From contig BSYO01000010.1 in NCBI GenBank assembly GCA_033239525.1, forward strand, positions 13,174,042-13,238,041: a DNA stretch of 64,000 bases, read 5' to 3'. Below, piece after piece: positions 22,697 through 34,480 of this stretch (position 1 is its first letter; every line of letters starts with the position of its first letter). A program made the translations under genes and the position numbers. Below the pieces are notes generated by a model. It was not told the DNA's origin and made no database searches. It worked only from the letters and a program-made list of their open reading frames with translations. This stretch comes from Nepenthes gracilis (lineage: Eukaryota; Streptophyta; Magnoliopsida; Caryophyllales; Nepenthaceae).

Positions 22697-23638
22697 GACA
22701 TGGCACTGGCCCAGGTAAGGCACGCGCATGCATCTGGAAGAGTGCTTGTACATACATCAAGTTTTTTGCTTAATAAAATTAACTAATACTTTTAACCCGC
22801 ATTCTCCATTCGTATAAAGTGTTAGCATGCATAGCATTTCAAAACTAATGCAACCTAGACTGCCCCTAAGTTGGGAGGACCACCGTCCGTCCGTAAAATA
22901 AGGCCTCGACGCCGTCCCAAGCTACTCGTGAACGACCTCCTCAAAACCTTGGCCTCGCGCCAAGTGACCCGTTAGCGGTCTCGTTCAAGCTTCGACCACG
23001 CGTCGAGCGGTTCAGAGGAGGACGCATCCGAACTTCAACTCCACATTGGAAGGGTCCCAGCGACCTGCTACTTTGGCTCCGCGCCAAATGACTCAGGCGG
23101 TCATGACATTGGGTCTGGGGGCTTTCGAAGCTTCCCGACTTGTTGCCACTAAAACCTTAGGGGGCGAAAATTGCAGATGTGCGGTGACCTTCTCAAAAAA
23201 GAGAGCACTCTCAGTCTATGATGGTCGAGGGCTAGGACCTTGTGGTGATAATGCCTTGAGCAGGGGCCACGCACCCAACGCGGATACCGCATGATGAAAG
23301 GCCTAGAGCCGGAGCTCGGTTGCTGCTGCCTGAAAACCCAACTGGCTCTCAGTGCGGCTCCGTGGGACTTGCGACGACGTCCACCTTATTGGATCAAGCT
23401 TCACATCAAACGCGCAAGATGGGATGACATCCTCTGACGAAGGATGAGTATAGCGCAAGAAGGCACCGGATCGGAGCCTTGGCAACAATAGGTTTGCAAG
23501 CTTAGCCATTGGACATGAGACACGACCTCACAGATCGCATTGAAAAAGCAATGTATACAGAAAACAAGAAAGGAGCTGCTTTTCATTCACTTATACAAAA
23601 AAAAGAAGAAGAAATAAAAGTAATGTACACAGACAAGG
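22697..23638. other. Non-coding post-pol spacer of the Tat element
   Basis: No frame with recognisable domains on either strand; open frames are short and overlapping. Between pol and the antisense frames, where Tat elements usually have a long untranslated region. An aataaa at 22773-22778 lies just past pol. Confidence 0.6.
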
Positions 23639-25560
23639 CTACTGCGGAGGGTCAGACAGATCGATCTCCTCAAGAAAATTTCTTAAGCGAGATCTGTCCC
23701 GAACTGCGGCATTGCTAGGGTGGAAGACTCCTTCCGGTACATCAGGAGCCGCAAGAGAAGCAATCCTAAGGCACAAGCGAATGTCGTCCCAGAACCGAAC
23801 CTCCATCACTAGATTCGCCTCTGACGGGGTGAGCTGACCCCTCAGATTATTCGACAAGCGTGCATTGTCATCTTCAAGAGCGGTTAGTGCCACCTGTAGT
23901 TGTTCCACTTTCAACTGCAAGTGTCTGTTTTCGTCTTGCGCCCGCTCAATGTCCCATCGGAGGGAAGTAATCTGGGCTCTCGTGCGCTGAACTACGACCA
24001 GCCCGCGGTGAAAGCTCCCGTGCAAAAGGACGGCTAGCTCATCGAGAGGATTGGCCTCCTCAAGGATCTGCGTGGAAAATGGAGAAGTCAGAGGAATTCT
24101 CAAAAAGTTATTTGGATGCGAAAGAACAATCAGTTCTGAGCGATTGTACCTGAGCAGGGTCGGCGTTTGAAGGATGTGCCGAATCTCCTGACGCGGACGC
24201 GCCCAAGGGCTCCTCAAGTTGACCACGATTCCTGTAAGGCTCAGATGGGTCAGAAGCGCGGAAGGAAAGGAACTCTTGGGGGCTCTGGCTCTAAGGCCGT
24301 CTCTCTCACGGCCGTCTCAGCGCCCGGCTGGCTGGCCTCTGGTATGACTTCCACCTCCGACGTTGCGGGGACATCCCCCAGAATCCAACCCACTGAAATT
24401 AGCTCAACGAAGATCACAGCCAACTCTGAGGATCCCTCCAACTTCGGCGCTGGCGCTGGCAGGCACGCTTCCTCCAGGCCATTGAGGACCGATGGGCCGC
24501 CCACTATGGCTAGAGCCACCTCCATGGCCAGATCGATGAAAGAACGCGCAGGAGACTCCTCGCTGGATCGAAGCCCCACTTCAGGGACGCCTTGCCCGGC
24601 TAACGCCGCGGCTAGAATTAGAACGGGTTCGTCGGCCTCCTCCTGAGGCCCGGTGCTTGACGCCGCCTCTGGGGCGGGAGCTCGAACCCGCGCTATAGAG
24701 TCAACAGCAAACCTCTACGACCTCTGCGTGGAGGTACCTCCAGCCTCCCTCAACCTCTTCAGGGGAGCCTCAATCTCCTCCTCATCCGAAGAGGATTCCA
24801 GTAGCGATCAAGTTTCTTTCTCGTCCCCATCAGACGGTGGGGGAATGGCGCCTTCCTCAAGGTCCTTCTTGGCAGGACTGGCGGCGCGCCAGCCCGACGA
24901 GGGCCCCCACTTAGCTGCCTCAAACACAATGGAAGTCAAAAAATAGCCCAGGATGGAGAACTTCGCCATCTGGGACTCAAAGGCAGAGACCAACTCCACC
25001 ACCTCCTTAGCATCATCCGTCGACACTTTCTCATGGAAGAACCCCGAGATTGGACCTCATTGGCATGAAAGCTTAGAGTCAGAGGGCTCCTGCAAGAAGA
25101 AGAACCGACTCTTCTAATTCTTTACCGAGTCGGGGTTGGTCCCTCGAAAGCGGAAGCCAGTCTTCGGCGACATGGAGATCTAGTCCTCCGACTCCAAGAA
25201 GCGAAAAATCAACCTGGCTGCCTTGGCGTCGAAAGAGCCGCCATGAAGGTGAGCAAAAATGCACAGCGAGACGAGGTAACAGAGAGTGTTAGGGTGGAGC
25301 CTCTCCACAGGAACACCCAACGCCTCACCAGCGCATACAGAGTGCACAGCATGGGATAACATAACCCCCCTCTCAGATGGTGCTCGTAAACTGTGACAAA
25401 GCCATCTGGTGGAGCGTTGGCTCTACCCTCAAAGCCAAGAGCACGGTAACCCCACTCGCCGAGGATACCATAATCTACCAAAAGAGCGGCGACGGCGCTG
25501 GGTGACAAGACAGACCCTGTGTTGTCGACTCCCTACCGACTCGCCCTAGAAATTCGCGAG
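23639..25560 (-). pseudogene. Antisense ORF region of the Tat element (gypsy-type transposon domain plus coiled coil)
   Basis: On the minus strand, open frames follow one another: 25508-25209 (99 codons, with LVDYGILGEWGYRALG then a VYEHHLRGGLCYPM block), 25026-24808, 24579-24250 and 24226-23639 (195 codons). The VYEH.LR.GLR(F/Y)P block is the hallmark of the 'putative gypsy type transposon' family (Pfam PF04195 as I know it), which is encoded antisense downstream of pol in Tat elements such as Grande. The last frame is Leu/Glu/Arg-rich with heptad-like spacing around residues 70-110 (coiled coil). Stops and frameshifts separate the frames. Function of this ORF is unknown in the family. Confidence 0.7.
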
Positions 25561-26280
25561 GAGGAGGTGTCATCTCGTTCTCTCTATACGTGACAAGGTT
25601 GAAAGATTTTCAGCGCAAGGAAACAAGCAGAGGGAATTTTCCATGGGGAGTAGTTTAAATAGGCAGCAAAGTGCCAACAAGCGGGAAACCCAAACGACGC
25701 CCCACTTACAGTGGCTGGGCTGTACGCCTGCCCCAGGGAGGCATCGTGGGGCCCAAAGCAATCGACAAACGCGACTGTTCGTTAGAATGCCGATCGACGT
25801 CGCTTCAGCTGCCTGGCGAAGACTCCCTGCTGACACGCCGGCATTTAATGCGGGGACTTCAACCGTCAAAAAGAATGACAACGGAACCCCAAAAAAAAAA
25901 AAGAAATGCACGGGAATGAAGATGAACCGTCTAGCCATAGCAAACCACAGAAAACAGAATGGCACGGCAAAGCATTGACTTTCATTATAACGTTCATTAG
26001 AAACTTGTTACAGCAGCTAACTACAAGGGGGTACATTCAACGTCCCTCATATGCCGAAGAGGGACCAAGTGCCAGATACTCCACCAGATCTGGGCGTCTC
26101 CGGCACCGGAGTCTCGAGTGTCCAGGACGCTGACGCGAAAGCTTGAGTCCTCCAGCGAGACTAGTCTTTGGCTGAGATGGATGCCATCCTAGAAATTCCT
26201 TTCCAGTGAGGGGCTAACTTCCTCCGGTCAAAACCTCGACCTCAGTTCAGTCCCCATAGCGCGACCTCTGTCCTAAACTC

Positions 26281-26817
26281 TCATCGTATCCACTCACTCT
26301 CTTCTTGGAGAGCAAAAATGCAGGCTTGAGCCCCCATGTTAGCACTGGCGAGCCTAGACACACTCGCCTCCGATTCCACCCACACTTCCTTAAAGTGCGC
26401 GGCGCGGGCCCTTAGCTGCTCTATCTCCGCTACCGCAGCTTGCATCCGAGCTTTAACGTCTTCGACCACCCTGACAACGTGCCGGAGCGAGAGATCTGCC
26501 CTCCCTAGGCCGCGCTCTTGCGAGGTTGCGGAGCCCTCCATCCTCACAAAGCCTGGAGTCTCCCACAGGGATCGTGCAGGGCCCACGACGGTAGCCTTCG
26601 AGTGACCCCTCTCCGATGCGGCGATGCCCAGGACTCGGGAGGCATGGGCCCCAGTTTCGGACCCTCCGGAGGGGTATCTTGATCCAGACAACAAGGACGA
26701 CTCCTCCATTCGGATTGAAGCGAGAGCTGGCGAAGGAGAAAGGAATCGTAAGCGACACGAAGCTTCCCACCGCCAAAGAAGCAACAGAGCACGTTGTTTG
26801 AGAAGGGATTCACGCAT
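26281..26817 (-). pseudogene. Second antisense frame, coiled-coil, Tat element
   Basis: A 178-codon open frame on the minus strand ends in a likely coiled coil (RVVEDVKARMQAAVAEIEQL and following, Ala/Glu/Arg-rich with Leu/Val spacing). It lies upstream, in its own direction, of the PF04195-like frame. It could be a further piece of the antisense gene or a chance frame in GC-rich DNA; I recognise no family. The plus-strand frames over it are shadows. Confidence 0.4.
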
Positions 26818-28215
26818 TTAAATTGACAGAGTTCCTCAAGAAACGACTACACTCTAAGAATGAGGGATGCCAAAACAAAGCCAACAGGCGCACTCCATGT
26901 GGGAATCCCTGAAGCCTCGCGTGCTTCCAAGGCAGATCATCATGATGCAACGCCCCTCGATCTTCTACGCAATTAATGCGTCAGATAGACGGATGAATGT
27001 GACTGCCATTAATGGCGTTGCAGCCCTCGCGGCCCCAGGAGTCGGAAGCCGCCTGAAGCCGCGTCGCCTAACCACGGGACAGCATATAGGCTCGAGGGGT
27101 GGAACCGACAAAACTGACCACGAGCGTCTGAAGGTCCTCGAGCATTCACAGTAGGGCGTGGCATATAAGGGGAAAACAGTCAAAGAAGGAAATCACGGCC
27201 TGTGAGACGAAAGAACAAAGGAAAAGGAGCTACTTCTTTTATTAATCAAGGCTTTCCTTACAAAGTACATGATTTGTGGCAACAAAGGTATAAGAAAAGG
27301 AAAGAAGAAACGGCACGGGGCCCGAGCCCCACGGAGACCGCCCCGGATGCCCGAGTGAGCTTAGCGAACGTGATCTACATGAGATCACCACGGCCTCGAC
27401 ACCGGTTCCCCAACAAGCCACCAAGGGCAGTCGCGCGCTGGTCTGCACACGGTGGAGACGATCCCAATGTTATCTACCAAGGCAAAGCCAACGCCCAGCT
27501 CAGGAGACTCAGGCAGGGACTAGTAGGGAAAAATCCCGCAATTCCCTCACCGAGACTCCCCTCTCTACCTCCTCCACGGCTTGTGCACGGACCAAGTGAA
27601 GTGGAGACCGCGAGCGACGCACTTCACCGACAGGGAGTGACCTCGTGGAAGTTCCGCCGCAGTCCGACAGCACTCTGGACAAGTCACACCATGGAGAAGA
27701 GGCATATGACGATAGCAAAGTGGCCGAGCCACCCTCATTGGCATGAGGAATCGACCGCAACGCAGGCATAAAGACAGTCTTCTCTGGGAGTTTCGGATCT
27801 CCAGCTAGCCCATCCAACTCCTTCGCGGGTCCCCACCAAAGGCGGAGCAAGCCTGAGCCTTCGCATCGTTTCCTCGAAGATAGCCAAGGAATGCACTACA
27901 CTTGCTGAGGAGCCCTCCTATTTATGGGTGGGACAAGCATCTTTCTTGAGCTTGGCAAGGCACGCCTCCTAACGGACGTCTTTTATGGAATAGGAGAAGT
28001 TCTCGAATCAGACGCAACCCCAGGCGTGTGAATCCTTCCAATCCAGGAGCCGAAACGCTGCAGTATCAGAAAGGCCTGCGCAGGTGCCTAGGGAAGGCAC
28101 AAGCCCAGAAGACAACAAGTGTTGGAGCATCTCAAGGGAAACCGACGAACCGCAGATTGGACCCAGGGGACATGCCAGGCCACGACCACTCGTTGGCCTA
28201 GGCATGGGGGGCTAG
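26818..28215 (+). other. 3' untranslated region of the Tat element with polypurine tract
   Basis: GC-rich, no recognised protein on either strand. A plus-strand frame of 189 codons at 27202-27771 has no family features and overlaps equally good minus-strand frames. The purine-rich ggcatggggggctag (28201-28215) directly before the 3' LTR is the probable polypurine tract priming plus-strand DNA synthesis. Confidence 0.6.
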
Positions 28216-29559
28216 TGTTGGCTCCAGACTAAAGGCTCAAGAAAAATCGAAGCCCAGCCCAAATACACAGGGTGCCCACATGACAGCCCACAGACAGCAG
28301 CCTGCGAGCTCCCCGTGCAGCTCATTAATGCGGCTACTAGAAAATAGCAACGAGCAGGAGGAACCAGCTAATGAAGAAGCGGTCAACGCTGCAAAGCTAT
28401 GCTTCAGGCGGCCACTACAGGGGGCCCACAAATCCCAGCTTAAGGGGGAGACCAATCGTGGCCGGCAACGCCCGATAATCAGTTTGCCACCGTAAAATGA
28501 TAGCTGAAGCACTAGCAATCTCCAACAACGATCAGCGGCCAATGAACCTTGGCGACAGGAGTTCTCATGCCCAAAATCTCCTATCAAGGGGTCTATAAAG
28601 TCCCTCTTCTTCAACGAAAAGAGGGATTGGATCCAAGACAATCAGCTCTGCGCGATAAGCTCTAAGCTTACCAGTTAGCCTTTGGGTCCAAACTCCTGAG
28701 CCTACTCAGGCAATGGGAAGTCAGCCACCCACTGCGGTGCACACAAGGAGCCAAGCCTCCCACCATCCGCTCACTACTATCTCTCTTGCATAAATAAGCA
28801 CGCACCATCCCCTCATTTTCAGCATACTTCCGCGCACCTCTTAGCGTGCGCCTCATTTTCATTCACTACGAAAATTTGCTGACATGAGCGTCAGAGTGGC
28901 CTTGGTGGGAGAAATCCTGACGGACCTTTGACCTCTTATGTGATGACCCGAGCCTAAATACTCAAACATCTGGCTCGAGCCACTCACACGGATTAAAATT
29001 TAAAACCAAATAATATAAATTTCACATTTCAACTATTTCATTCACTCGAATTTCTACATCATGACAAATCTAACAAAAAAAAAACATAAATCTCAATAAC
29101 AGTTTAATCTCATGCGTTTTTCCTCCAAGCTAAACACTGTCAACTCAATCTGGAGCAAAGAAAACACAAGGGTGAGTCAAAGCCAGCAAGTGATAATAAT
29201 AAAAAATGGTATACAACAATAACAATCTCGAATATCAACTACAAAGTCTCAACATCACTCTAACCACCTACTATATCCAAGTAAATTATAATACGTCGTA
29301 AACACGACTCTAAGCAAAATAGGTCCCACAAAACCCGCACATCCAAAAACAATAAGAGTGCCAATAAACAACGGTAATCCCCTGGAATCTGATATCACGA
29401 ATAAGTGGGGATTCCCTGGTCCGAATGTCAGCGTGAACGACCTGAACATCAACAACAATAACAAAATGGATTCCACTGAATCCGGATAGCGTAAAATCTG
29501 ACACATAAATTCTACAAAATATAAGTCGTGGATTCTATCGAATCTCAAACTCGCGAGAT

Positions 29560-30150
29560 ATCAACAATGATGAAACATTACAATGAATCTCCTTGGACCT
29601 TATTCTATCATAGTGAACCGAATGTCGCGTATTTACACCCCCGACGGCTGGGTAAGTGCAACGAGGTTATCTCTGACATCCAACTACCCCTACAGTCCTC
29701 TCAGAGGCTGTACCCGTAGCATGCCGATACCACCTCCGATACCCCTCGCCAATGATATCCCAGATATCATCCTTTACGATGGTTACTAGGTTATAAGCAT
29801 CTCTCTTGACTCACTGCACGAAATATCAAGAATTTGATTATCAACCCAATTTTGAAGTCAGCATTGTACGAGATAATAAGAATCTCCTTGGATCTTATTC
29901 TGCCACCGTGAACCAAAGGTCGCGCATTTACGTCCCTAACGGCTGGGTAAGTGCAACGAGGTTATCCATGATGTCCAACTACCCCTACAGTCCTTCCAAA
30001 GGCTGTACCTGTAGCATGCCGATACTATCCATGATACCCCTCACCAAATGATATCCCTGATATCATCTCCTACGATTGTCACATGGCTATAAGTATCCAT
30101 CCACAATAAACAATATACTTCATTATCACCATGATACGAAAATCAGTATC
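29560..30150. repeat. Tandem duplication inside the solo LTR (about 296 bp x 2)
   Basis: aatctccttgga occurs at 29585 and 29881, and the following roughly 200 bp (cgcgtatttac, ggctgggtaagtgcaacgag, ctacccctacagtcc, agcatgccgatac) repeats in the same order. Edges are approximate. A worn single-copy relative occurs at about 56090-56330. Confidence 0.8.
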
Positions 30151-30650
30151 GGATAAGTGTAGACCACCCTAAGGTATCATAGCCTCCCATTTGACTAGAT
30201 ACCTTAGTGTTTTCATACACTTTCCTTAACATTGACCGTAGGAAACCAATAATTCAAATACTCACACAACCGAGTATAACGCAAAGAAAGCTTTGCAATA
30301 TCAATGATAGGAACGTCGTTCGGTGTTGACACGAACCGTACTCACTCTATCAAATCTAACACAAAGGAATTTATCACGGAACGATGAAAAAATAAAGATA
30401 GATTGAATTATTATTTATATACTTAACTCAACCACTTTAACTGTTCTTTCATTCTATTCTGGTTCAATGCCTACTACTAAGGACAACATTTAATTTATCA
30501 CATGAAGCAACTAATTCTAACATAAACGGGTTGTCCATCTGCAACAATTTAAACATTCGCGGTCACATTACCAGTTCTCGCACACACAACCCCTTTCCAC
30601 ATATTTTATATCCATTTTATTAACATCTATCCTCAGCATACATTCCTGCT

Positions 30651-31200
30651 CAATATATATATGGTAATCGCCCACAGCTGTATATATATATATATATACA
30701 TCTACGCTCATACATCAATATACTCCTATATATATATATATAACAATATACACCCATATATATATATATATACACATATATACACACATGTATACACACA
30801 AATTGCCATCCACCAACTCCACTCTACACACACACACACTCAAACCAAATCAACCCACTCATTTACATACAAATACACACGTGCATACTCACACACACAT
30901 CACACATACACTACCCTCACCATTGCACACACACGGTAGCTCCCACAGCAACGTCAGCTGCTGCTTCTCTACACCACACCCACACCCATCACACACAAAA
31001 TACACACACGGCTACATTCAACCGTTCACACCCACCACAGCAGCACATATACTCCTGCACACAATCACGCACGCATAGCATCAACAAAACCACTTTTGCT
31101 GTCAACGCATCCACCCTCACATAGCACACACAGAACACCCACACACACAATTCGATCGAATCACCATCTACTCACACAATCACACACAGCAATACACCCA
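30651..31200. repeat. TA and CA/CACA-rich low-complexity tract in the solo LTR
   Basis: TA runs at about 30677-30780 pass into CACA/ACAC-rich DNA up to about 31200. This corresponds to the TA/TG block of the LARD LTRs read on the other strand. Threonine/histidine-rich frames here are artefacts of the repeat. Confidence 0.8.
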
Positions 31201-31699
31201 CAATTTAATCCCAAATTTACAATTCCTTCACCCACAAATTCTTTCGACTAGAACAGAGCACCACAACAATCCAAGAAATTGCCGAGTAAGGAAGGGAACA
31301 TTATGAGGATTTCACTTGAAATTTTGAGAAGAACGGCAGTGGAAGGATTCACTTGCAAATTTAGTAGAAATGACAGTAGAGGGGTTCACTTGCCTCAATC
31401 CTTGCTTTTCTTCCAGCAATGGCGGCAACTCCACGAATCGACGACGGTGACTTCAACCGCAGCGGCAGCGGTGAAGAACAACGACGATAGCTAGGGTTTT
31501 GTTCTCCCACTACCTTCCTCAACTTCTCCTTAAATAACGAAAGGGAAATCGACTCTTTCCTTTCTCATTGTTGCAAATCTCACTCACCGTTCCTCTTTTC
31601 TTTCTTTTTCTTTCCCTCCTCTTCCTCCTTCCTTCTTCTCCTCCTTCGTTCATTTCCCTCCTCTCTCTCTCTCCCCGTTTTTCTCTTTTCTTTTTTTTT

Positions 31700-31743
31700 T
31701 CTGTTTATTAATATTATTATTATTATTTAATATATTTATTGTC

Positions 31744-31776
<33 letters not shown>

Positions 31777-31930
31777 TATCATTAGTATTTATTAATATAT
31801 TTATTATCATTATTATTATTATTATTATATTTATTATTATTATTTTCATTATTATTATTTATTAATACATTTATTATTATTATTATTATTTATTTATTTA
31901 TTATTATTATTATTTATTAGTATATTTTTC
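31700..31930. repeat. ATT trinucleotide microsatellite (interrupted)
   Basis: Long interrupted run of ATT/TTA units within the solo LTR, matching in position the TAA run of the LARD LTRs when read on the minus strand. Confidence 0.9.
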
Positions 31931-32385
31931 TAAAATATTTATTTATCTCTCTTTAAAATATTTATTATTTAGTTAGTTATCTAATTACCTCTATTTAAGA
32001 CCTTAACCTAAATTTCTAATATTTCATTTATTCATTTATATATATATATATACTTCGTTAACAAATAATTAATTCACAATTTAAATAAAATTTTAATTAA
32101 CGATCCAAATATTCGGGCCCAATCCATTAATCTATCTAATTTATTAGACCTAAATGTCAGTCCAATTATAAGATTTTAAGTCTAAAAATAATTACGAATA
32201 ATTATTAAAACTAACTTATAAATATTTTTTAAAAATTTGGGATATTACATCTTATTTGTTGATTTTGTTGCGTAGACCTCAGGTTAATAGCGACGGAGAC
32301 TAGACCCTTCCACGCACGCTTCAGAACGGCTAGGAACCCGAAAGCTCCCTAATTCACACAACAATCGAGAACTTGGGACGCAACA

Positions 32386-33008
32386 AATATATTCTGAACT
32401 ATGATTTTATATAAATAGTTCAGTATATACGAATATACAAAACATACAAATCATTCAAAGAATATCAAAAGATTAAAATATGCAATGCATCTGAAAAAAC
32501 ATGAAAAACTGAATGATTGCATAAAAAACATATAGAAATTTAAGAAGATCATAATATATAAAAATATAAAAATTAAAGACTGGTGAATCGCATATTGCTT
32601 AAGCAAAATAGCAATTTTAAAGAATGAGTTACTCATATTTTTGATAACCTAATATCAACGTAATGCTATTTAAAATCCATAGATGGGTGGTTTATATTAC
32701 CCTATAAATAAGATCAAATTTTATATTTTTTATTTGTGGATAATAGGTGTATTCTTCAAGTGTGCCTAATATGTTAAGATATATTCGAATATAAGCCATC
32801 AACTTTCTTACAATGGTTCTTATTCGTTAAACGAAAGACTCTACAATCCATATACAAAACTTTTCTAAATCTAAAAAAATTCAATCTTTGTCTATATCAC
32901 AAAATAAAATTTTTGTCAAATATTTATAAAAAAATAGTCACATGTATATATATTTAAATCAGAATTGAAAGTAAAACCAAAGATTTAAACAATAAACTTA
33001 AAAAAGGA
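32386..33008. other. AT-rich DNA between two insertions, nothing recognised
   Basis: Begins with the right AATAT target copy (32386-32390) and ends with AAGGA (33004-33008), the target of the next solo LTR. It was joined to 15776-16502 before the Tat insertion. No ORF over about 60 codons or known domain. Confidence 0.5.
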
Positions 33009-33239
33009 TAATGGGTCCAATAACCATGAGCCAGGCCCCGCAGTAAGCCCACAATTCAATATAATTCTTTCAAAGTAAAAGTCTCACATTACTTTTGGAA
33101 GAATAGTGTATCTACAAATCCCACTATAAAAACAAATATCCTCAAGTATTGAAAGACAAGTTGAAAAAGCTCGAAGAAGCTTCATAAGGCTCCATATGGC
33201 TCGGAGAATGGCATAACCGTTGCTAACCGATCTCTAATG

Positions 33240-33780
33240 AGAGAAAACTGGCGACCAGGAGACCTCGACTCTCCTCTCATTCAGGAGACCTCTCGGCACT
33301 CCGCTCATCCGGGGCCCCTCAGCCACTTCCAATTCTTGAGGTTTTTAGTCCTTTCGTTTGGAGGTCTCGGACCTCTGTTGCCAGGAGGCCCTCAACCCTC
33401 CTCCCGTCCAGAGGCCATTAGCCTTCTGTCAGTTAGGAGGCCCTCAGTCCTTCGCCTGCCCAGAGGCTCTCATCCCTCCTCCAGTCTGGAGGCTCTCGAT
33501 CATCGGTCGCCAGGGGGCTCCTAACCTCCTTTCGTCCGGAGGCCCTCAGCCCTCCGCCTGCCAGGAGGCCCTCAACCCTCCTCTAGTCCGGAGATCCTCG
33601 GCCCTCCGCTGCTAGGAGGCTCTCAATCCTCCTCCTGTCTGGAGGCCCCCAATCCTCCATCCAGGAGGCGTAGAGCTCTCCTCCTTCTGGGAGGCATGGA
33701 GGCCATCGGCCCTCCGCCACCAAGAGGCCCGCAGTACTCCGCTAGCCAGGAGGGTTTTAGCTCTTCGTCTTGGAGTCACG
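33240..33780 (+). repeat. Minisatellite A, about 27 bp unit
   Basis: About 18-20 diverged units built on ggaggccctcaaccctcct followed by a short variable stretch. Units of 23-28 bp differ by transitions and small indels. The open frames over it (Pro/Ser/Gln-rich) are by-products of the repeat. Confidence 0.85.
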
Positions 33781-33879
33781 ATCCCTCCATCTCAAAGTTA
33801 GAAACTTGCTGTCCAAGAGTCAATCCTCTACTCAGGTAATTAGAATGTTTACTCACTAGTACAATTTAGTCTTTCTCCT

Positions 33880-34480
33880 CTAAGTCGCTCCTCTGAAGGG
33901 TGCACCTCCAAGCCGCCTTCCACGGACGTACCTATAAGCCGTCCTCTGTTAGGCACACTCTAAGCCGCCCCCTATGCTAGGCACACCTATAAGCCGCCCT
34001 TCTACCAGGTGCACTCCAAGCAGTTCTCCACGGGCGCACCTATAAGTCGCCTCTCTGCAGGGCGCACCTCCAAACCACCCTCCGTGGGAGTACTTGTAAG
34101 CCTCCCTCTACGGACACACCTACAAGCCGCCCTCTGTTGGGCGCACCTCTAGGGCGCCCCTCTGCCGGGCACACCTATAAGCCGCCCCTCTACTGAGCGC
34201 ACTCCAAACCGCCCTCCGCGGGTGCACCTATAAACCGCCCCTCTGCCAGGTGCATCTATAAGCCGTCCCTCTATCGGGCGCACCTCTAAACCACCCTCTG
34301 TGGGCGCACCTCCAAACCATCCTCTGTGGGCGCACCTATAAGCCGTCCTTTTGTCAAACACACCTATAAACCGCCTATCTGCCGAGCGTACCTCCAAACC
34401 ACCCTCTGTGGGCGCACCTATAAGCCACCTTTCACGGGCGTACAGGTAAACCACCCATCTACCGGACGCATTCACAAAGC
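33880..34480 (+). repeat. Minisatellite B, about 27-29 bp unit
   Basis: About 20 units built on gcgcacctataagccgccc followed by ctctgccgg-like variable bases. Some units have ctccaaacc in place of ctataagcc, in partly alternating order, which suggests a two-unit higher-order pattern. The minus-strand frame here (Gly/Arg-rich) is spurious. Confidence 0.85.

Larger units (their letters stand above)
28939..32249 (-). mobile_element. Solo LTR (3.31 kb, minus orientation) nested in the Tat LTR, TSD TCTTA
   Basis: Boundaries are TGTGATGACCC at the left and GGGATATTACA at the right, with TCTTA duplicated at 28934-28938 and 32250-32254. Read on the minus strand it starts TGTAATATCCC, close to the LARD LTR start TGTAACATCCC, and ends GGGTCATCACA, close to the end of the solo LTR at 55721. 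It has the same architecture as the LARD LTRs: ATT microsatellite, CT/GA tract, GC-rich gene-like island and AGGCAAGT (31388-31395 in reverse complement). No interior or second LTR is present, so unequal or intra-element recombination probably removed the rest. Open frames in its TA/CA repeats are spurious. Confidence 0.9.
16503..32385 (+). mobile_element. Full-length, decayed Tat-lineage Ty3/gypsy retrotransposon, TSD AATAT
   Basis: LTRs at 16503-17357 and 28216-32385 (the latter split by a solo LTR) start TGTTGG and end CGCAACA. AATAT flanks both sides (16498-16502; 32386-32390). Between them come gag, protease, RT, RNase H, a second RNase H-like domain, integrase, then a long post-pol region with antisense frames. 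A second RNase H plus antisense ORFs after pol is the signature of the Tat lineage (Grande, Retand, Ogre relatives). Without the nested insertion the element is about 12.6 kb. Every coding domain carries stops or frameshifts, and by eye the LTRs differ at roughly one base in seven to ten, so it is old and immobile. Confidence 0.92.
28216..32385 (+). repeat. 3' LTR of the Tat element, split by a nested solo LTR
   Basis: Segments 28216-28938 and 32255-32385 together match the 5' LTR end to end (723 + 131 = 854 bp against 855). The break falls in the U5-like end, where the left piece ends ...gacctctta and the right continues ...tttgttgattttg, as in the uninterrupted 5' LTR (about 17220-17240). 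Confidence 0.92.

Noticed and set aside
27202..27771. 189-codon plus-strand open frame in the Tat 3' region
   Set aside because: No recognisable family, GC-rich DNA with equally long frames on the other strand, and located in the usual untranslated region of the element.
30661..31078. His/Thr/Tyr-rich open frames
   Set aside because: They are translations of TA and CA microsatellites inside a solo LTR.
33240..34480. Regular short repeats resembling a CRISPR array
   Set aside because: Units are contiguous or nearly so and diverged, without unique spacers of constant length, in a plant LTR; these are minisatellites.
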